This document shows, in pieces, positions 1 through 7,240 of a DNA stretch of 64,000 nt (its first letter is position 1; the number at the start of each line of letters is the position of its first letter). The notes under the pieces were generated by a model. That model did not search any database, was not told the DNA's origin, and saw only the letters and a list, made by a program, of their open reading frames with translations. Source of the DNA: Oceanihabitans sp. 2_MG-2023. GTDB taxonomy: Bacteria > Bacteroidota > Bacteroidia > Flavobacteriales > Flavobacteriaceae. The DNA is taken from the NCBI RefSeq assembly GCF_030547245.1, contig NZ_JAUOQT010000004.1, positions 315,001-379,000 of the forward strand, read 5' to 3'. Both the position numbers and the translations under genes were made by a program.

Positions 1-81
1 AAACAATTTTTTAATTTTTAACATAATAACTAAATCTGCTTATAAGATTTTTAATAAAGTAATAATTAAAAAAGATATATT

Positions 82-288
82 ATGAAAGTAAATATGAATG
101 GTTTAGATCGTGGTATAAGAATAATAATAGCAATAACTATTGCAGTATTATTTTGGCAAGGACTATTAGTCGGCACACTAGCTTATATACTTTTAGCATT
201 AGCTGTAATATTTGTGCTTACAAGTTTAATTAGTTTTTGCCCTTTATATACATTATTGGGTATAAATACCTGTAAAATTAAAAAGTAA
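82..288 (+). CDS. DUF2892 (YgaP-like) small membrane protein
   Basis: A 68-residue protein with two hydrophobic segments (about residues 12-28 and 31-52) and the N-terminal pattern N-x-x-x-x-D-R-x-I-R seen in the DUF2892 family, the membrane part of YgaP-type proteins. The second helix is followed by C-P-L-Y-x-L-L-G-I-x-T-C, also typical of the family. Members often sit beside rhodaneses and sulfide oxidation genes, and the next gene here is a sulfide:quinone reductase, so a link to sulfur metabolism at the inner membrane is likely but inferred. The biochemical role is unknown. A second paralogue lies at 17893-18102. Confidence 0.8.
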   Translation: MKVNMNGLDRGIRIIIAITIAVLFWQGLLVGTLAYILLALAVIFVLTSLISFCPLYTLLGINTCKIKK

Positions 289-364
289 TTTTTTTAGCAC
301 TTATTTTGCGAAAGTGATAATTTTTACGCTGTAAAACTTATTATTTCTTATTAAATGTCGCTTT

Positions 365-410
365 ATGTAACATTAGTTACATGAAATTATAAGTTAGACT
401 ACTATTTTTA
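365..410 (+). promoter_or_regulatory. Crp/Fnr-type palindrome and -7 box before SQR gene
   Basis: Positions 365-382 form a perfect inverted repeat, ATGTAAC-ATTA-GTTACAT. A TATTTTTA box (TAnnTTTA) starts at 403, exactly 29.5 bp from the palindrome centre, which puts the site at -41.5 with transcription starting near 415 and a 27-nt leader. The same layout recurs at 1700, 4796, 5829, 8654 and 12051. A Crp/Fnr-family activator is inferred from the 5-4-5 half-site spacing. Confidence 0.75.
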
Positions 411-441
411 TACAAATAAAATCTAACTTAAAACTTTTTTA

Positions 442-1704
442 ATGAAATCTCACTATCAAATCTTAGTCATTGGTGGAGGTACAGGAGGAATTATGATTTC
501 TGCTAATTTACTTTCCAAAGATAAATATTTAGACATTGGATTAATTGAGCCAGCAGATTGGCATTATTATCAACCCGCTTGGACACTTGTTGGAGGTGGA
601 ACTTTTGATTTTGATAAAACCAAACGCAGCATGGCTTCTGTGATGCCAAAAGGTGTAGATTGGATTAAAGATTATGCTACTGGTTTTAATCCTGAAGGGA
701 ATTCGGTTTCAACAAAAGAAAATGGTGATATTACTTATGACTATCTTATCGTTTCTCCTGGTTTAGTTATGGATACGTCTTTAATTGAAGGGCTAACAGA
801 GTCTTTAGGGAAAGGAGTAGTTTGTAGCAATTATACAGATCCAAAACATACTTGGGAAGTTCTAAAAAAATTTAAAGGTGGTAATGCTGTTTTTACACAA
901 CCAACGACACCAATTAAATGTGGTGGAGCTCCTCAAAAAATAGCGTATTTAGCAGCAGATTATATCAAGAAAAATGGACTTAAAAACAAATCTAATGTTG
1001 TTTTTGCAACTCCAGGTTCGGTTATTTTTGGAGTAAAAGAAATTAGAGAAAGTTTAATGCAAGTTATTAGCAAATATGGTATTCATTTTAAACCCTTTTA
1101 CGCACCAATTAAAATTGATGGTGAAAACCAAATGGTAACATTTAAGGGAGTTGGTACAGGTGAAAATAAATGTGTTATTAATGAAGATAATGCGTTAAGA
1201 GAAATCATGTCTGGCGAGTCTATTATTGAAATGCCTTTTGATATGCTACATCTTGCTCCACCACAACGGGCTCCAGATTTTGTTAAAAATTCTACTTTAG
1301 TTAATGACGCTGGTTGGTTAAATGTTGATAAACAAACACTACAACACAATAAACATGCAAATATTTTTGGTTTAGGCGATGTTGCAGCTTTACCAACTGC
1401 AAAAACAGGAGCAGCTATACGTAAACAAGTACCTGTTGTTTCCGATAATATATTACAATTAATAGCACATAATAAAAAAGGAACTAAATCTTATAATGGT
1501 TATTCGTCATGTCCTTTAGTTACTGGATATGGTAAAATGATTTTGGCAGAATTTGATTACGATAACAATTTTATTCCAGATCCAAAATTAAAACAAATGC
1601 TGGTTTTTAATAGTGAAAAAGAACATTGGAGATTGTGGATGCTTAAAAAATACGGATTGCCTTATTTATATTGGAATAAAATGATGAAAGGAAAAGAAGT
1701 GTAA
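442..1704 (+). CDS. sqr: Type II sulfide:quinone reductase
   Basis: FAD flavoprotein that oxidises sulfide to sulfane sulfur and passes electrons to the quinone pool at the inner membrane. The N-terminus has the dinucleotide motif GGGTGG (residues 11-16). The first redox cysteine is C160 in P-I-K-C-G-G-A-P-Q-K and the second is C357 in S-C-P-L-V-T-G-Y. Both motifs closely match mitochondrial SQOR, which places it in the type II group, and a C-terminal FAD-binding G-L-G-D-V is present. At 420 residues it is full length. It is preceded by a perfect palindrome and a -7 box. Type II enzymes usually need a low-molecular-weight thiol or sulfite as sulfur acceptor. Downstream persulfide-handling genes (rhodanese, persulfide dioxygenase) are not in this window. 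Confidence 0.93.
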   Translation: MKSHYQILVIGGGTGGIMISANLLSKDKYLDIGLIEPADWHYYQPAWTLVGGGTFDFDKTKRSMASVMPKGVDWIKDYATGFNPEGNSVSTKENGDITYDYLIVSPGLVMDTSLIEGLTESLGKGVVCSNYTDPKHTWEVLKKFKGGNAVFTQPTTPIKCGGAPQKIAYLAADYIKKNGLKNKSNVVFATPGSVIFGVKEIRESLMQVISKYGIHFKPFYAPIKIDGENQMVTFKGVGTGENKCVINEDNALREIMSGESIIEMPFDMLHLAPPQRAPDFVKNSTLVNDAGWLNVDKQTLQHNKHANIFGLGDVAALPTAKTGAAIRKQVPVVSDNILQLIAHNKKGTKSYNGYSSCPLVTGYGKMILAEFDYDNNFIPDPKLKQMLVFNSEKEHWRLWMLKKYGLPYLYWNKMMKGKEV

Positions 1705-1744
1705 CAAAAGTTGCAAATAGAATCGATAGATTACTATAAGTTTG
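1700..1744 (+). promoter_or_regulatory. Crp/Fnr-type promoter at the end of the SQR gene
   Basis: TGTAAC-AAAA-GTTGCA (1700-1715) overlaps the SQR stop codon. A perfect TAAGTTTG -7 box lies at 1737-1744, again exactly 29.5 bp from the palindrome centre. The predicted start is near 1749. The nearest downstream structure is the terminator at 1789-1819, so the product could be a short RNA. Confidence 0.6.
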
Positions 1745-1748
1745 TATA

Positions 1749-1819
1749 ATATTAGTTTTTATAAAACGATATATGATTGATTAATAGCAAAGCATCTTAT
1801 TTTTTAAGATGCTTTTTTT
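1749..1819 (+). ncRNA. Candidate small RNA between promoter and terminator
   Basis: The promoter at 1700-1744 and the intrinsic terminator at 1789-1819 define a transcript of about 70 nt. It has no convincing reading frame: the only ATG gives a three-codon peptide. This is inferred from promoter and terminator positions only. The alternative is that the terminator just ends the SQR mRNA and the promoter feeds the small gene at 1900 by readthrough. Confidence 0.3.
1789..1819 (+). terminator. Intrinsic terminator after SQR
   Basis: An 11-bp perfect stem AAAGCATCTTA/TAAGATGCTTT with a 5-nt loop, followed by a run of T residues on the + strand. Confidence 0.8.
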
Positions 1820-1822
1820 GTT

Positions 1823-1868
1823 TTATGATATTTGTCATATTTATTTTTCTTCTTCCATTGTAATTTTA
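1823..1868 (+). promoter_or_regulatory. Weaker Fnr-like palindrome and -7 box before small ORF
   Basis: ATGAT-ATTT-GTCAT (centre 1831.5) is followed by a TAATTTTA box at 1861-1868, once more with 29.5 bp between centre and box. The half-sites differ from GTAAC and look closer to the Fnr TTGAT-N4-ATCAA form, so another Crp/Fnr paralogue may bind here. The predicted leader is 27 nt. Confidence 0.4.
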
Positions 1869-1899
1869 CATTAATATATAAAGCTTAAAAATAAAAATT

Positions 1900-2052
1900 A
1901 TGATATCTCAAAGTATTGCATTATCTAACTGGAATAACGGAGTAATAATGATAGCTGTTTTCGCATTCGTTTGTGCAGCTCTTGTGTTTTTTTTAGTGAA
2001 ATCTATGTCTAGTAATGATAGAAATAAAGGAGAAGAACCAAAGGAAAGATGA
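1900..2052 (+). CDS. Small single-pass membrane protein, 50 aa
   Basis: An ATG-started frame of 50 codons. It has a short polar N-terminus, one hydrophobic helix (about residues 15-34, N-G-V-I-M-I-A-V-F-A...), and a charged tail with S-S-N-D-R-N-K-G-E-E. It lies between the SQR terminator and a bidirectional terminator, with its own promoter-like site 27 nt upstream. This composition resembles accessory subunits of membrane oxidases, but no family is recognised. Coding status is supported by its framing between promoter and terminator. Confidence 0.6.
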   Translation: MISQSIALSNWNNGVIMIAVFAFVCAALVFFLVKSMSSNDRNKGEEPKER

Positions 2053-2077
2053 TTTTTAAAAAATAATTTATGGTATA

Positions 2078-2118
2078 AAAAAAAGGAGAACAATTTTTAT
2101 TGTTCTCCTTTTTTTTTG
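2078..2118. terminator. Bidirectional intrinsic terminator
   Basis: A long stem, AAAAAGGAGAACAAT paired with ATTGTTCTCCTTTTT, flanked by A and T runs. It sits between a + gene ending at 2052 and a - gene ending at 2129, so it can end both. Confidence 0.85.
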
Positions 2119-2128
2119 TTCTAATACT

Positions 2129-4231
2129 TTAAAACTTATACTGTAAAAAGGCAGAAAAGTTTCTCCCTGGTTCTGTAATTGGTTTGTACCCAAAGTCCGC
2201 TTGGTTGGTAAACGAAAAGTTTAAATGACTATTGAAATCTTCATCTAATGCATTAAGTATTGCTACACCTAAAGTAATATTCTTTATTGGTTTTATACCG
2301 AAACGAATATCTACAGTTTGGTAACCCTCTGTTTCCGTTTCTCCATAGCTTACAGAAATGTTTTCCTGCTTAGAAACAACATTGTATTGTACATTAGCCC
2401 ATACTTTTTCTTTTTGAAATCCTAAAAATAATCTAGTGGTAAAAGGAGGTGTTAAAGGTAAAGACTCTGCTAAATCTTTGTTTTTAGAATACACATAAGC
2501 AAAATCTGTTTTAAAATAATAATCTTTTAAAAAATCTACTTGTGCCATTATTTCAAAACCAGTTTTATACGCTTCATCTATATTTTGAAATACTTTAACG
2601 CTTGTAGGTTCTACTGTTGGATTAAATTTTCTTGAAATGGATGGATCAATGATTCCAACAATATAGTTTTCAAAATAGGAATAATAAAATGACGTTTCAT
2701 AAGAAAATCTATTAAGGCCATTTTTTAAAGCTTCTTTTCCCTTAAACCCTATTTCAAATTGATTGTTTACTTCTGCTTTTAAATTAGGGTTTCCTATATA
2801 TTCATAAGGATCTTGCCCTACAGTAAAGTGATTTATAAAACGCTCAATCATATTAGCAGAGCGTACACCACGACCATAAGCAGTTTCTAATGTAAAGTTA
2901 CTAGACACTTTACTTTTAATAGAAACAGTACCACTTATATTATGTTCTGTACGTTTTTCTAAATCATACATAGCTTCAAAATCTACTTCTGGATCTTGTA
3001 TGTTTGATGTTACATGGTCATAGCGAATTCCTGCTGTAAATATGGTTTTAGGATGAATATTGTACTTAGCTTCCGTAAAAACACCTAAATCTGTAATGTA
3101 AGAATCTTGCCAAACTTTGTCATTAAAAGTTATTGGTGTAGGTAACATGGTACCATTCATTACTTTTACTAATCGAGTTCTTCCTCCATCTCTAGCTATA
3201 TGCATGGCATCTACACCAGAAAAAATATTTAGTTTCTCTAATGGTTTCCAGTTTAGTTCAAGTTTTCCTCCAATAGTTGTAGCATCTACAGCAGATGCAG
3301 CTTCCATCATCATAAATGAAGGTCTATTGTTATTAGTCATTAAATGATCAACATAACTATAATACGCTTTTGCTGTTAATGATTTAGCCTTATCGCTTAT
3401 ATTTTCTAATTTATAATTTAAAGATAATATACTGCTATCATCATATTCTGTATCCATTGGTAAAGCAGCATGTAATACATCTCGTCCAAAAGATTGTCGC
3501 CAATGTGCTTGTAAACGTTGGTCATCTGTAAAATTATATCCAATTTTAATTCCGTAATCGGTACTTCTAAAAGAAGAAGGTATTTCAGTACCATCTCCAT
3601 CCTCATAATTGCCAAAATCTCGGTAACCAGCATTAGCAACTATATCATATTTTTCTTGAATATACTGTAGTTGCGCTAAGTTTACTAAATTGTTTCCGTT
3701 ACTTTCATAACCAGCAGAAACTTTTCCATGTAACCCATAATCTTCATAATCTGGTTTTTGTGTTACCAAATTGATGATACCTCCAAAAGTAGCTCCATAA
3801 CGTACAGTATACGGACCTTTAATTATTTCAATTTTAGAAATTTCTTCGGGTATTATATGTGTGGTTATTGGATCCATTCGATTTGGGCAAGCATGCATAG
3901 CTTTTGTTCCTCCATCATATTGAATGTTTAATTGTTCGTATTGTGAAGCTCTAAAAGAAGGGTCTATAGCATAATTCCCTCTTTTTATTACCGAAAATCC
4001 ATTGATGTTATTAAACAAATCGGCAACATTTTTAGGTTGCACAATGTCTTTCTCGTAATTATTAGAAACAACAGTCAAAACAGGATCTTTTTTTAAATTT
4101 CCTGTTACAATTATTTCATCTAAAATCGTGATTTTTTGTTGGGTGCTGTCTTTTTTTAATTCATTTTGTTCTTGACCATAAGACAGAGCTGTAATTAGTG
4201 TGCACAATAACACACCATATAATGTTTTCAT
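2129..4231 (-). CDS. OprC/NosA-like copper TonB-dependent receptor
   Basis: A 700-residue outer-membrane receptor: signal peptide (1-19), TonB-box region, plug (about 50-165 with P-K-N-V-A-D-L-F and I-I-K-G-P-Y-T-V-R-Y-G), then a 22-strand barrel ending in F-L-Q-Y-K-F. The plug carries C-P-N-R-M (C115, M119), and a barrel loop carries H-L-M (H296, M298). This CxxxM plus HxM pair, about 180 residues apart, is the copper site described for Pseudomonas OprC, so import of copper is the best guess rather than siderophore or vitamin uptake. A copper supply would fit copper-dependent respiratory enzymes, but none is in the window. The small CNGKC protein gene lies just upstream on the same strand. 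Confidence 0.85.
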   Translation of the reverse strand: MKTLYGVLLCTLITALSYGQEQNELKKDSTQQKITILDEIIVTGNLKKDPVLTVVSNNYEKDIVQPKNVADLFNNINGFSVIKRGNYAIDPSFRASQYEQLNIQYDGGTKAMHACPNRMDPITTHIIPEEISKIEIIKGPYTVRYGATFGGIINLVTQKPDYEDYGLHGKVSAGYESNGNNLVNLAQLQYIQEKYDIVANAGYRDFGNYEDGDGTEIPSSFRSTDYGIKIGYNFTDDQRLQAHWRQSFGRDVLHAALPMDTEYDDSSILSLNYKLENISDKAKSLTAKAYYSYVDHLMTNNNRPSFMMMEAASAVDATTIGGKLELNWKPLEKLNIFSGVDAMHIARDGGRTRLVKVMNGTMLPTPITFNDKVWQDSYITDLGVFTEAKYNIHPKTIFTAGIRYDHVTSNIQDPEVDFEAMYDLEKRTEHNISGTVSIKSKVSSNFTLETAYGRGVRSANMIERFINHFTVGQDPYEYIGNPNLKAEVNNQFEIGFKGKEALKNGLNRFSYETSFYYSYFENYIVGIIDPSISRKFNPTVEPTSVKVFQNIDEAYKTGFEIMAQVDFLKDYYFKTDFAYVYSKNKDLAESLPLTPPFTTRLFLGFQKEKVWANVQYNVVSKQENISVSYGETETEGYQTVDIRFGIKPIKNITLGVAILNALDEDFNSHLNFSFTNQADFGYKPITEPGRNFSAFLQYKF

Positions 4232-4295
4232 ATGTAGTAATTTTATTATTTATTAATTGTTTGTAGTATGAAATAATACTAGTTTGTTAATAAAA

Positions 4296-4673
4296 TTATA
4301 CTCTTGGAGGATGAAAACAATCGCTTATATTTTTAAAAGAATATAGGTTTTGATAGGTGTTTATCTGCTTTTTTTTTACATGTTGTTTTTTAGAAAACAC
4401 CATAGTTTCTAAAGTATTTGTATACAATAGAAGCTGTTTAAAATCAATAATACTTTCTGGTGTTTTTTGTTCTTTGTTTTGTGATTTTGCAACCTTTTTT
4501 AAATGACATTTTCCATTACATACTAATTCTGGCTTGTCTTTATTCACACAAAAAACTTCAATAAAACCAACAGTATCCATATTATAGTATATATAGGTTA
4601 ATGACACTCTGGTGCTATTAAATAGAAGTAGTGTGGTTAATAAAAAAGTAAATATATATGTGCATATTTTCAT
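4296..4673 (-). CDS. Small membrane-anchored protein with CNGKCHL motif
   Basis: About 125 residues if translation starts at the ATG at 4673, which opens a good signal/anchor sequence (M-K-I-C-T-Y-I). An earlier in-frame ATG at 4706 is less likely. After the hydrophobic segment come F-C-V-N-K-D-K and C-N-G-K-C-H-L-K-K (two cysteines and a histidine), a lysine-rich middle, and C-F-H-P-P-R-V at the C-terminus. The Cys/His motifs suggest metal binding. It lies 64 bp upstream of the copper receptor on the same strand and is probably co-transcribed. I infer a periplasmic or inner-membrane partner in copper handling. No enzymatic domain is recognised. Confidence 0.7.
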   Translation of the reverse strand: MKICTYIFTFLLTTLLLFNSTRVSLTYIYYNMDTVGFIEVFCVNKDKPELVCNGKCHLKKVAKSQNKEQKTPESIIDFKQLLLYTNTLETMVFSKKQHVKKKQINTYQNLYSFKNISDCFHPPRV

Positions 4674-4795
4674 TGCTACAAAAATAAGGTTAACCATTTT
4701 GAACAAAGATGATTTTTATCATGTTTAGTATTAATTAAGACTTTTTTGTCCAATATCGTTTACCCTTATAATACTATAAGCTTTTAATATGATTT

Positions 4796-4841
4796 AAGTG
4801 ACAATTGTTACATACAAAAAAGCGCTTCTAAAGTAATTTTA
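4796..4841 (+). promoter_or_regulatory. Crp/Fnr-type palindrome and -7 box before peroxiredoxin
   Basis: GTGAC-AATT-GTTAC (18-bp window 4796-4813) with a TAATTTTA box at 4834-4841, 29.5 bp from the centre. The predicted start is near 4846, with a 26-nt leader. One base in the left half deviates from GTAAC. Confidence 0.65.
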
Positions 4842-4871
4842 CAGTATTGATAAATTAAAAATCTATATATT

Positions 4872-5594
4872 ATGACTACATTAGAAACAACACAACAAGA
4901 AACATTTGCAATGCCAAGAATTGGAGATAAAGCACCTCAATTTACAGCGGTTACCACACAAGGAGATATTAATTATCCTTCCGATTATAAAGGGAAATGG
5001 TCTATATTATTTAGCCACCCAGCAGATTTTACACCTGTTTGTACTTCCGAGTTTATGACATTTGCGCATTTAGAAGAAAAGTTTGAAAAAGCAAATTGCA
5101 GCCTAATTGGTTTGTCTATTGATGGTTTATACAGCCACATTGCTTGGTTAAGAACTATTAAAGATAAAATCGAATTTAATGGCATGAAAGACATTGAAGT
5201 TAAATTTCCTTTAATAGAAGATATTTCTATGGAAGTTGCTAAAAAATACGGAATGATTCAACCTGGAGAAAGTAAAACTCAAGCGGTAAGAGCTGTCTTT
5301 TTTGTAGATCCAAATGAAACCGTTCGAGCAATTATTTATTATCCATTAAGTTTAGGTCGTAATTTTGATGAATTGTATAGAGCTTTAATTGCTATGCAAA
5401 CATCCGATAAATTTAACGTCGCAACTCCTGCAGATTGGAATCCTGGAGATGATGTTATTGTTTCTCCTGCTGGATCTTGCGGTGTAGCCGAAGAACGTAT
5501 GAGTTCTACTGAAGATTTAGATTGTAAAGATTGGTTCTTCTGTACGAAGAAATTAGACAAGGATTTAGTATTAGATTCAATCTTAAAAAAGTAA
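4872..5594 (+). CDS. Peroxiredoxin, Prx6-type
   Basis: Reduces hydrogen peroxide or organic peroxides in the cytoplasm using a peroxidatic cysteine. The active-site motif H-P-A-D-F-T-P-V-C-T-S-E-F gives C57. The C-terminal extension has S-C-G-V-A-E-E (C203) and D-C-K-D-W-F-F-C (C218, C224), as in archaeal-type Prx6 enzymes that form disulfides between C-terminal cysteines. The length (240) is slightly long for the family because of an N-terminal T-rich extension. Its promoter shares the palindrome of the SQR and cytochrome bd genes, so it probably belongs to the same sulfide or redox response and may also act on persulfides; that last point is inference. Confidence 0.9.
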   Translation: MTTLETTQQETFAMPRIGDKAPQFTAVTTQGDINYPSDYKGKWSILFSHPADFTPVCTSEFMTFAHLEEKFEKANCSLIGLSIDGLYSHIAWLRTIKDKIEFNGMKDIEVKFPLIEDISMEVAKKYGMIQPGESKTQAVRAVFFVDPNETVRAIIYYPLSLGRNFDELYRALIAMQTSDKFNVATPADWNPGDDVIVSPAGSCGVAEERMSSTEDLDCKDWFFCTKKLDKDLVLDSILKK

Positions 5595-5605
5595 AATAAA
5601 TTCAA

Positions 5606-5701
5606 TTAAAAAAGAAAATGTAATCCGTTAGCATCTATGGCTCCTAGTTTTACCAAAAAGATGATCATTAAAATTGCCGATATGTAAGTTTTTATTTTCA
5701 A
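5606..5701 (-). pseudogene. Remnant of a small-membrane-protein gene
   Basis: On the - strand, from a TTG at 5701 to a TAA at 5606, the frame reads as 31 residues beginning K-I-K-T-Y-I-S-A-I-L. This resembles the N-terminus of the small CNGKC protein at 4296-4673 (K-I-C-T-Y-I-F-T-F-L). It stops just after the hydrophobic segment, before any Cys motif could appear, and abuts the end of the peroxiredoxin gene. A truncated paralogue is the simplest reading; a genuine micro-protein is possible because a regulatory site faces it at 5710-5754. Confidence 0.35.
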
Positions 5702-5709
5702 AATATGTA

Positions 5710-5754
5710 CAATGATAAAATAAAATAAAGGTATCAAGTGTAACTAATGTTACT
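5710..5754 (-). promoter_or_regulatory. Palindrome facing the small minus-strand ORF
   Basis: TGTAAC-TAAT-GTTACT lies at 5739-5754. On the + strand no -7 box lies at the usual distance. On the - strand TATCATTG (5717 to 5710) does, at exactly 29.5 bp, with one mismatch to TAnnTTTG. It could instead be an upstream second site for cydA, 89 bp from the cydA-proximal site. Confidence 0.4.
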
Positions 5755-5828
5755 AAACTGCGTTAAGATGATGTTAAAACCACACTCATAATGTAAAATG
5801 CAGATTTTCATAATTTATAGAATTTTTA

Positions 5829-5872
5829 GTTACATATGTTACATAGTTTAAAAAGTATTTAAAATATCTTTA
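5829..5872 (+). promoter_or_regulatory. Crp/Fnr-type site and -7 box before cydA
   Basis: GTTAC-ATAT-GTTAC (5829-5842) has a perfect right half and one mismatch in the left GTAAC. TATCTTTA at 5865-5872 begins 29.5 bp from the centre. The predicted start is near 5877, with a 30-nt leader to the ATG at 5907. Confidence 0.65.
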
Positions 5873-5906
5873 CAGAATAAATTTATTGTTTAAAAAGTCT
5901 TTTATT

Positions 5907-7238
5907 ATGGAAGATATGCTCTTTTACGATAGAATGCAATTTGCATTTACTATCACATTCCATTATTTATTTCCACAATTAACTATGGGTTTATCGTTAT
6001 TGATAGTCTATTTTAAAGGGAAATTTCTCTACTCTAAAATGGAAAAATATAACGATGCTGCGAAATTTTGGATGAAAATTTTCGCCCTTAATTTTGCCAT
6101 GGGAGTTGTAACAGGTATTCCTATGGAGTTTCAATTTGGTACTAATTGGGCAAAATTTTCAGAACTTACAGGGGGTATTATAGGACAAACCTTAGCCATG
6201 GAAGGCATGTTTTCTTTCTTTTTAGAATCGTCCTTCTTAGGGCTCTTTTTATTCGGAGAAAAGCTTTTAGGTCATAAACTTCATTTTCTTACTGGTTTCC
6301 TCGTTTTTTTAGGCTCTTGGGCAAGTGGTTATTTAATTATTGCAACACACTCTTGGATGCAATATCCCGTAGGTTATGAGATTTTAGAAAATGGAAAATT
6401 CGTTTTAAATAATTTTGGTGCTTTGTTTTCTAATCCTTGGTTATTACCTTCTTATTTGCACAATCAAGCTGCATCTTTAGTAACTTCTTCTTTCGTTGTT
6501 GCTGCAATAGGAGCTTTCTATTTGTTAAACAATAAGCATCATGAGTTTGGAAAACTGTTTGTAAAAACTGGCGTTGTATTCGGTTTGATTTCTAGTTTGT
6601 TAGTGGCTTTTCCAACAGGAGATTTAGTAGCAAAAAATGTAGTAAAACATCAACCAGCAACGTTTGCAGCAATGGAAGGGATTTTTGAAACCGAAGATGG
6701 TGGTTCAGAAATTGTTCTTATTGGGCAACCTAATATGTTAGAAAAAAAACTAGATAATAAAATAGCAGTTCCAAATATCTTAAGCTTTTTAACCTATCAA
6801 GAATGGGATGCTCAAATTAAAGGTTTAAGCGAATTTGATGAAAGTGTACATCCTACTAATGTTCCAGGCTTGTATTATTCGTATCATATTATGGTTGGTT
6901 TAGGTACTATATTTATTGGTTTAATGTTACTAGCATCTGTGCAGTTATTTCGTAAAAAACTATACCAAACAAAATGGATTTTATGGTCCTTATTATTTAT
7001 GCTTCCATTTCCATATATTGCAAATACGACTGGTTGGTATACTGCAGAATTAGGTAGACAACCATGGTTAGTTTACAATTTATTACGTACTGCAGATGGT
7101 GCATCTCCAACGGTTTCTTCCGGGAACACCTTATTTACTTTACTTGGTTTTATTGGTCTATACCTACTACTAGGCTTATTGTTTTTAATGCTAGCAGGAA
7201 AAATTATAAATAAAGGACCACAACTTAATCAACACTAA
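5907..7238 (+). CDS. cydA: Cytochrome bd ubiquinol oxidase subunit I
   Basis: Quinol-oxidising subunit of the bd-type terminal oxidase, carrying haems b558, b595 and d in the inner membrane. I chose the ATG at 5907 (M-E-D-M-L-F-Y-D-R-M-Q-F), the usual family start, over an in-frame TTG at 5886. Visible landmarks are F-H-Y-L-F-P-Q-L-T near the N-terminus (axial His), the glutamate-rich helix with A-M-E-G-M-F-S-F-F-L-E-S, and G-W-Y-T-A-E-L-G-R-Q-P-W. At 443 residues it lacks the long C-terminal Q-loop of E. coli CydA, so it is the short-Q-loop type. bd oxidases resist sulfide, which fits the adjacent SQR genes. cydB follows after 2 bp. Confidence 0.95.
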   Translation: MEDMLFYDRMQFAFTITFHYLFPQLTMGLSLLIVYFKGKFLYSKMEKYNDAAKFWMKIFALNFAMGVVTGIPMEFQFGTNWAKFSELTGGIIGQTLAMEGMFSFFLESSFLGLFLFGEKLLGHKLHFLTGFLVFLGSWASGYLIIATHSWMQYPVGYEILENGKFVLNNFGALFSNPWLLPSYLHNQAASLVTSSFVVAAIGAFYLLNNKHHEFGKLFVKTGVVFGLISSLLVAFPTGDLVAKNVVKHQPATFAAMEGIFETEDGGSEIVLIGQPNMLEKKLDNKIAVPNILSFLTYQEWDAQIKGLSEFDESVHPTNVPGLYYSYHIMVGLGTIFIGLMLLASVQLFRKKLYQTKWILWSLLFMLPFPYIANTTGWYTAELGRQPWLVYNLLRTADGASPTVSSGNTLFTLLGFIGLYLLLGLLFLMLAGKIINKGPQLNQH

Positions 7239-7240
7239 TT

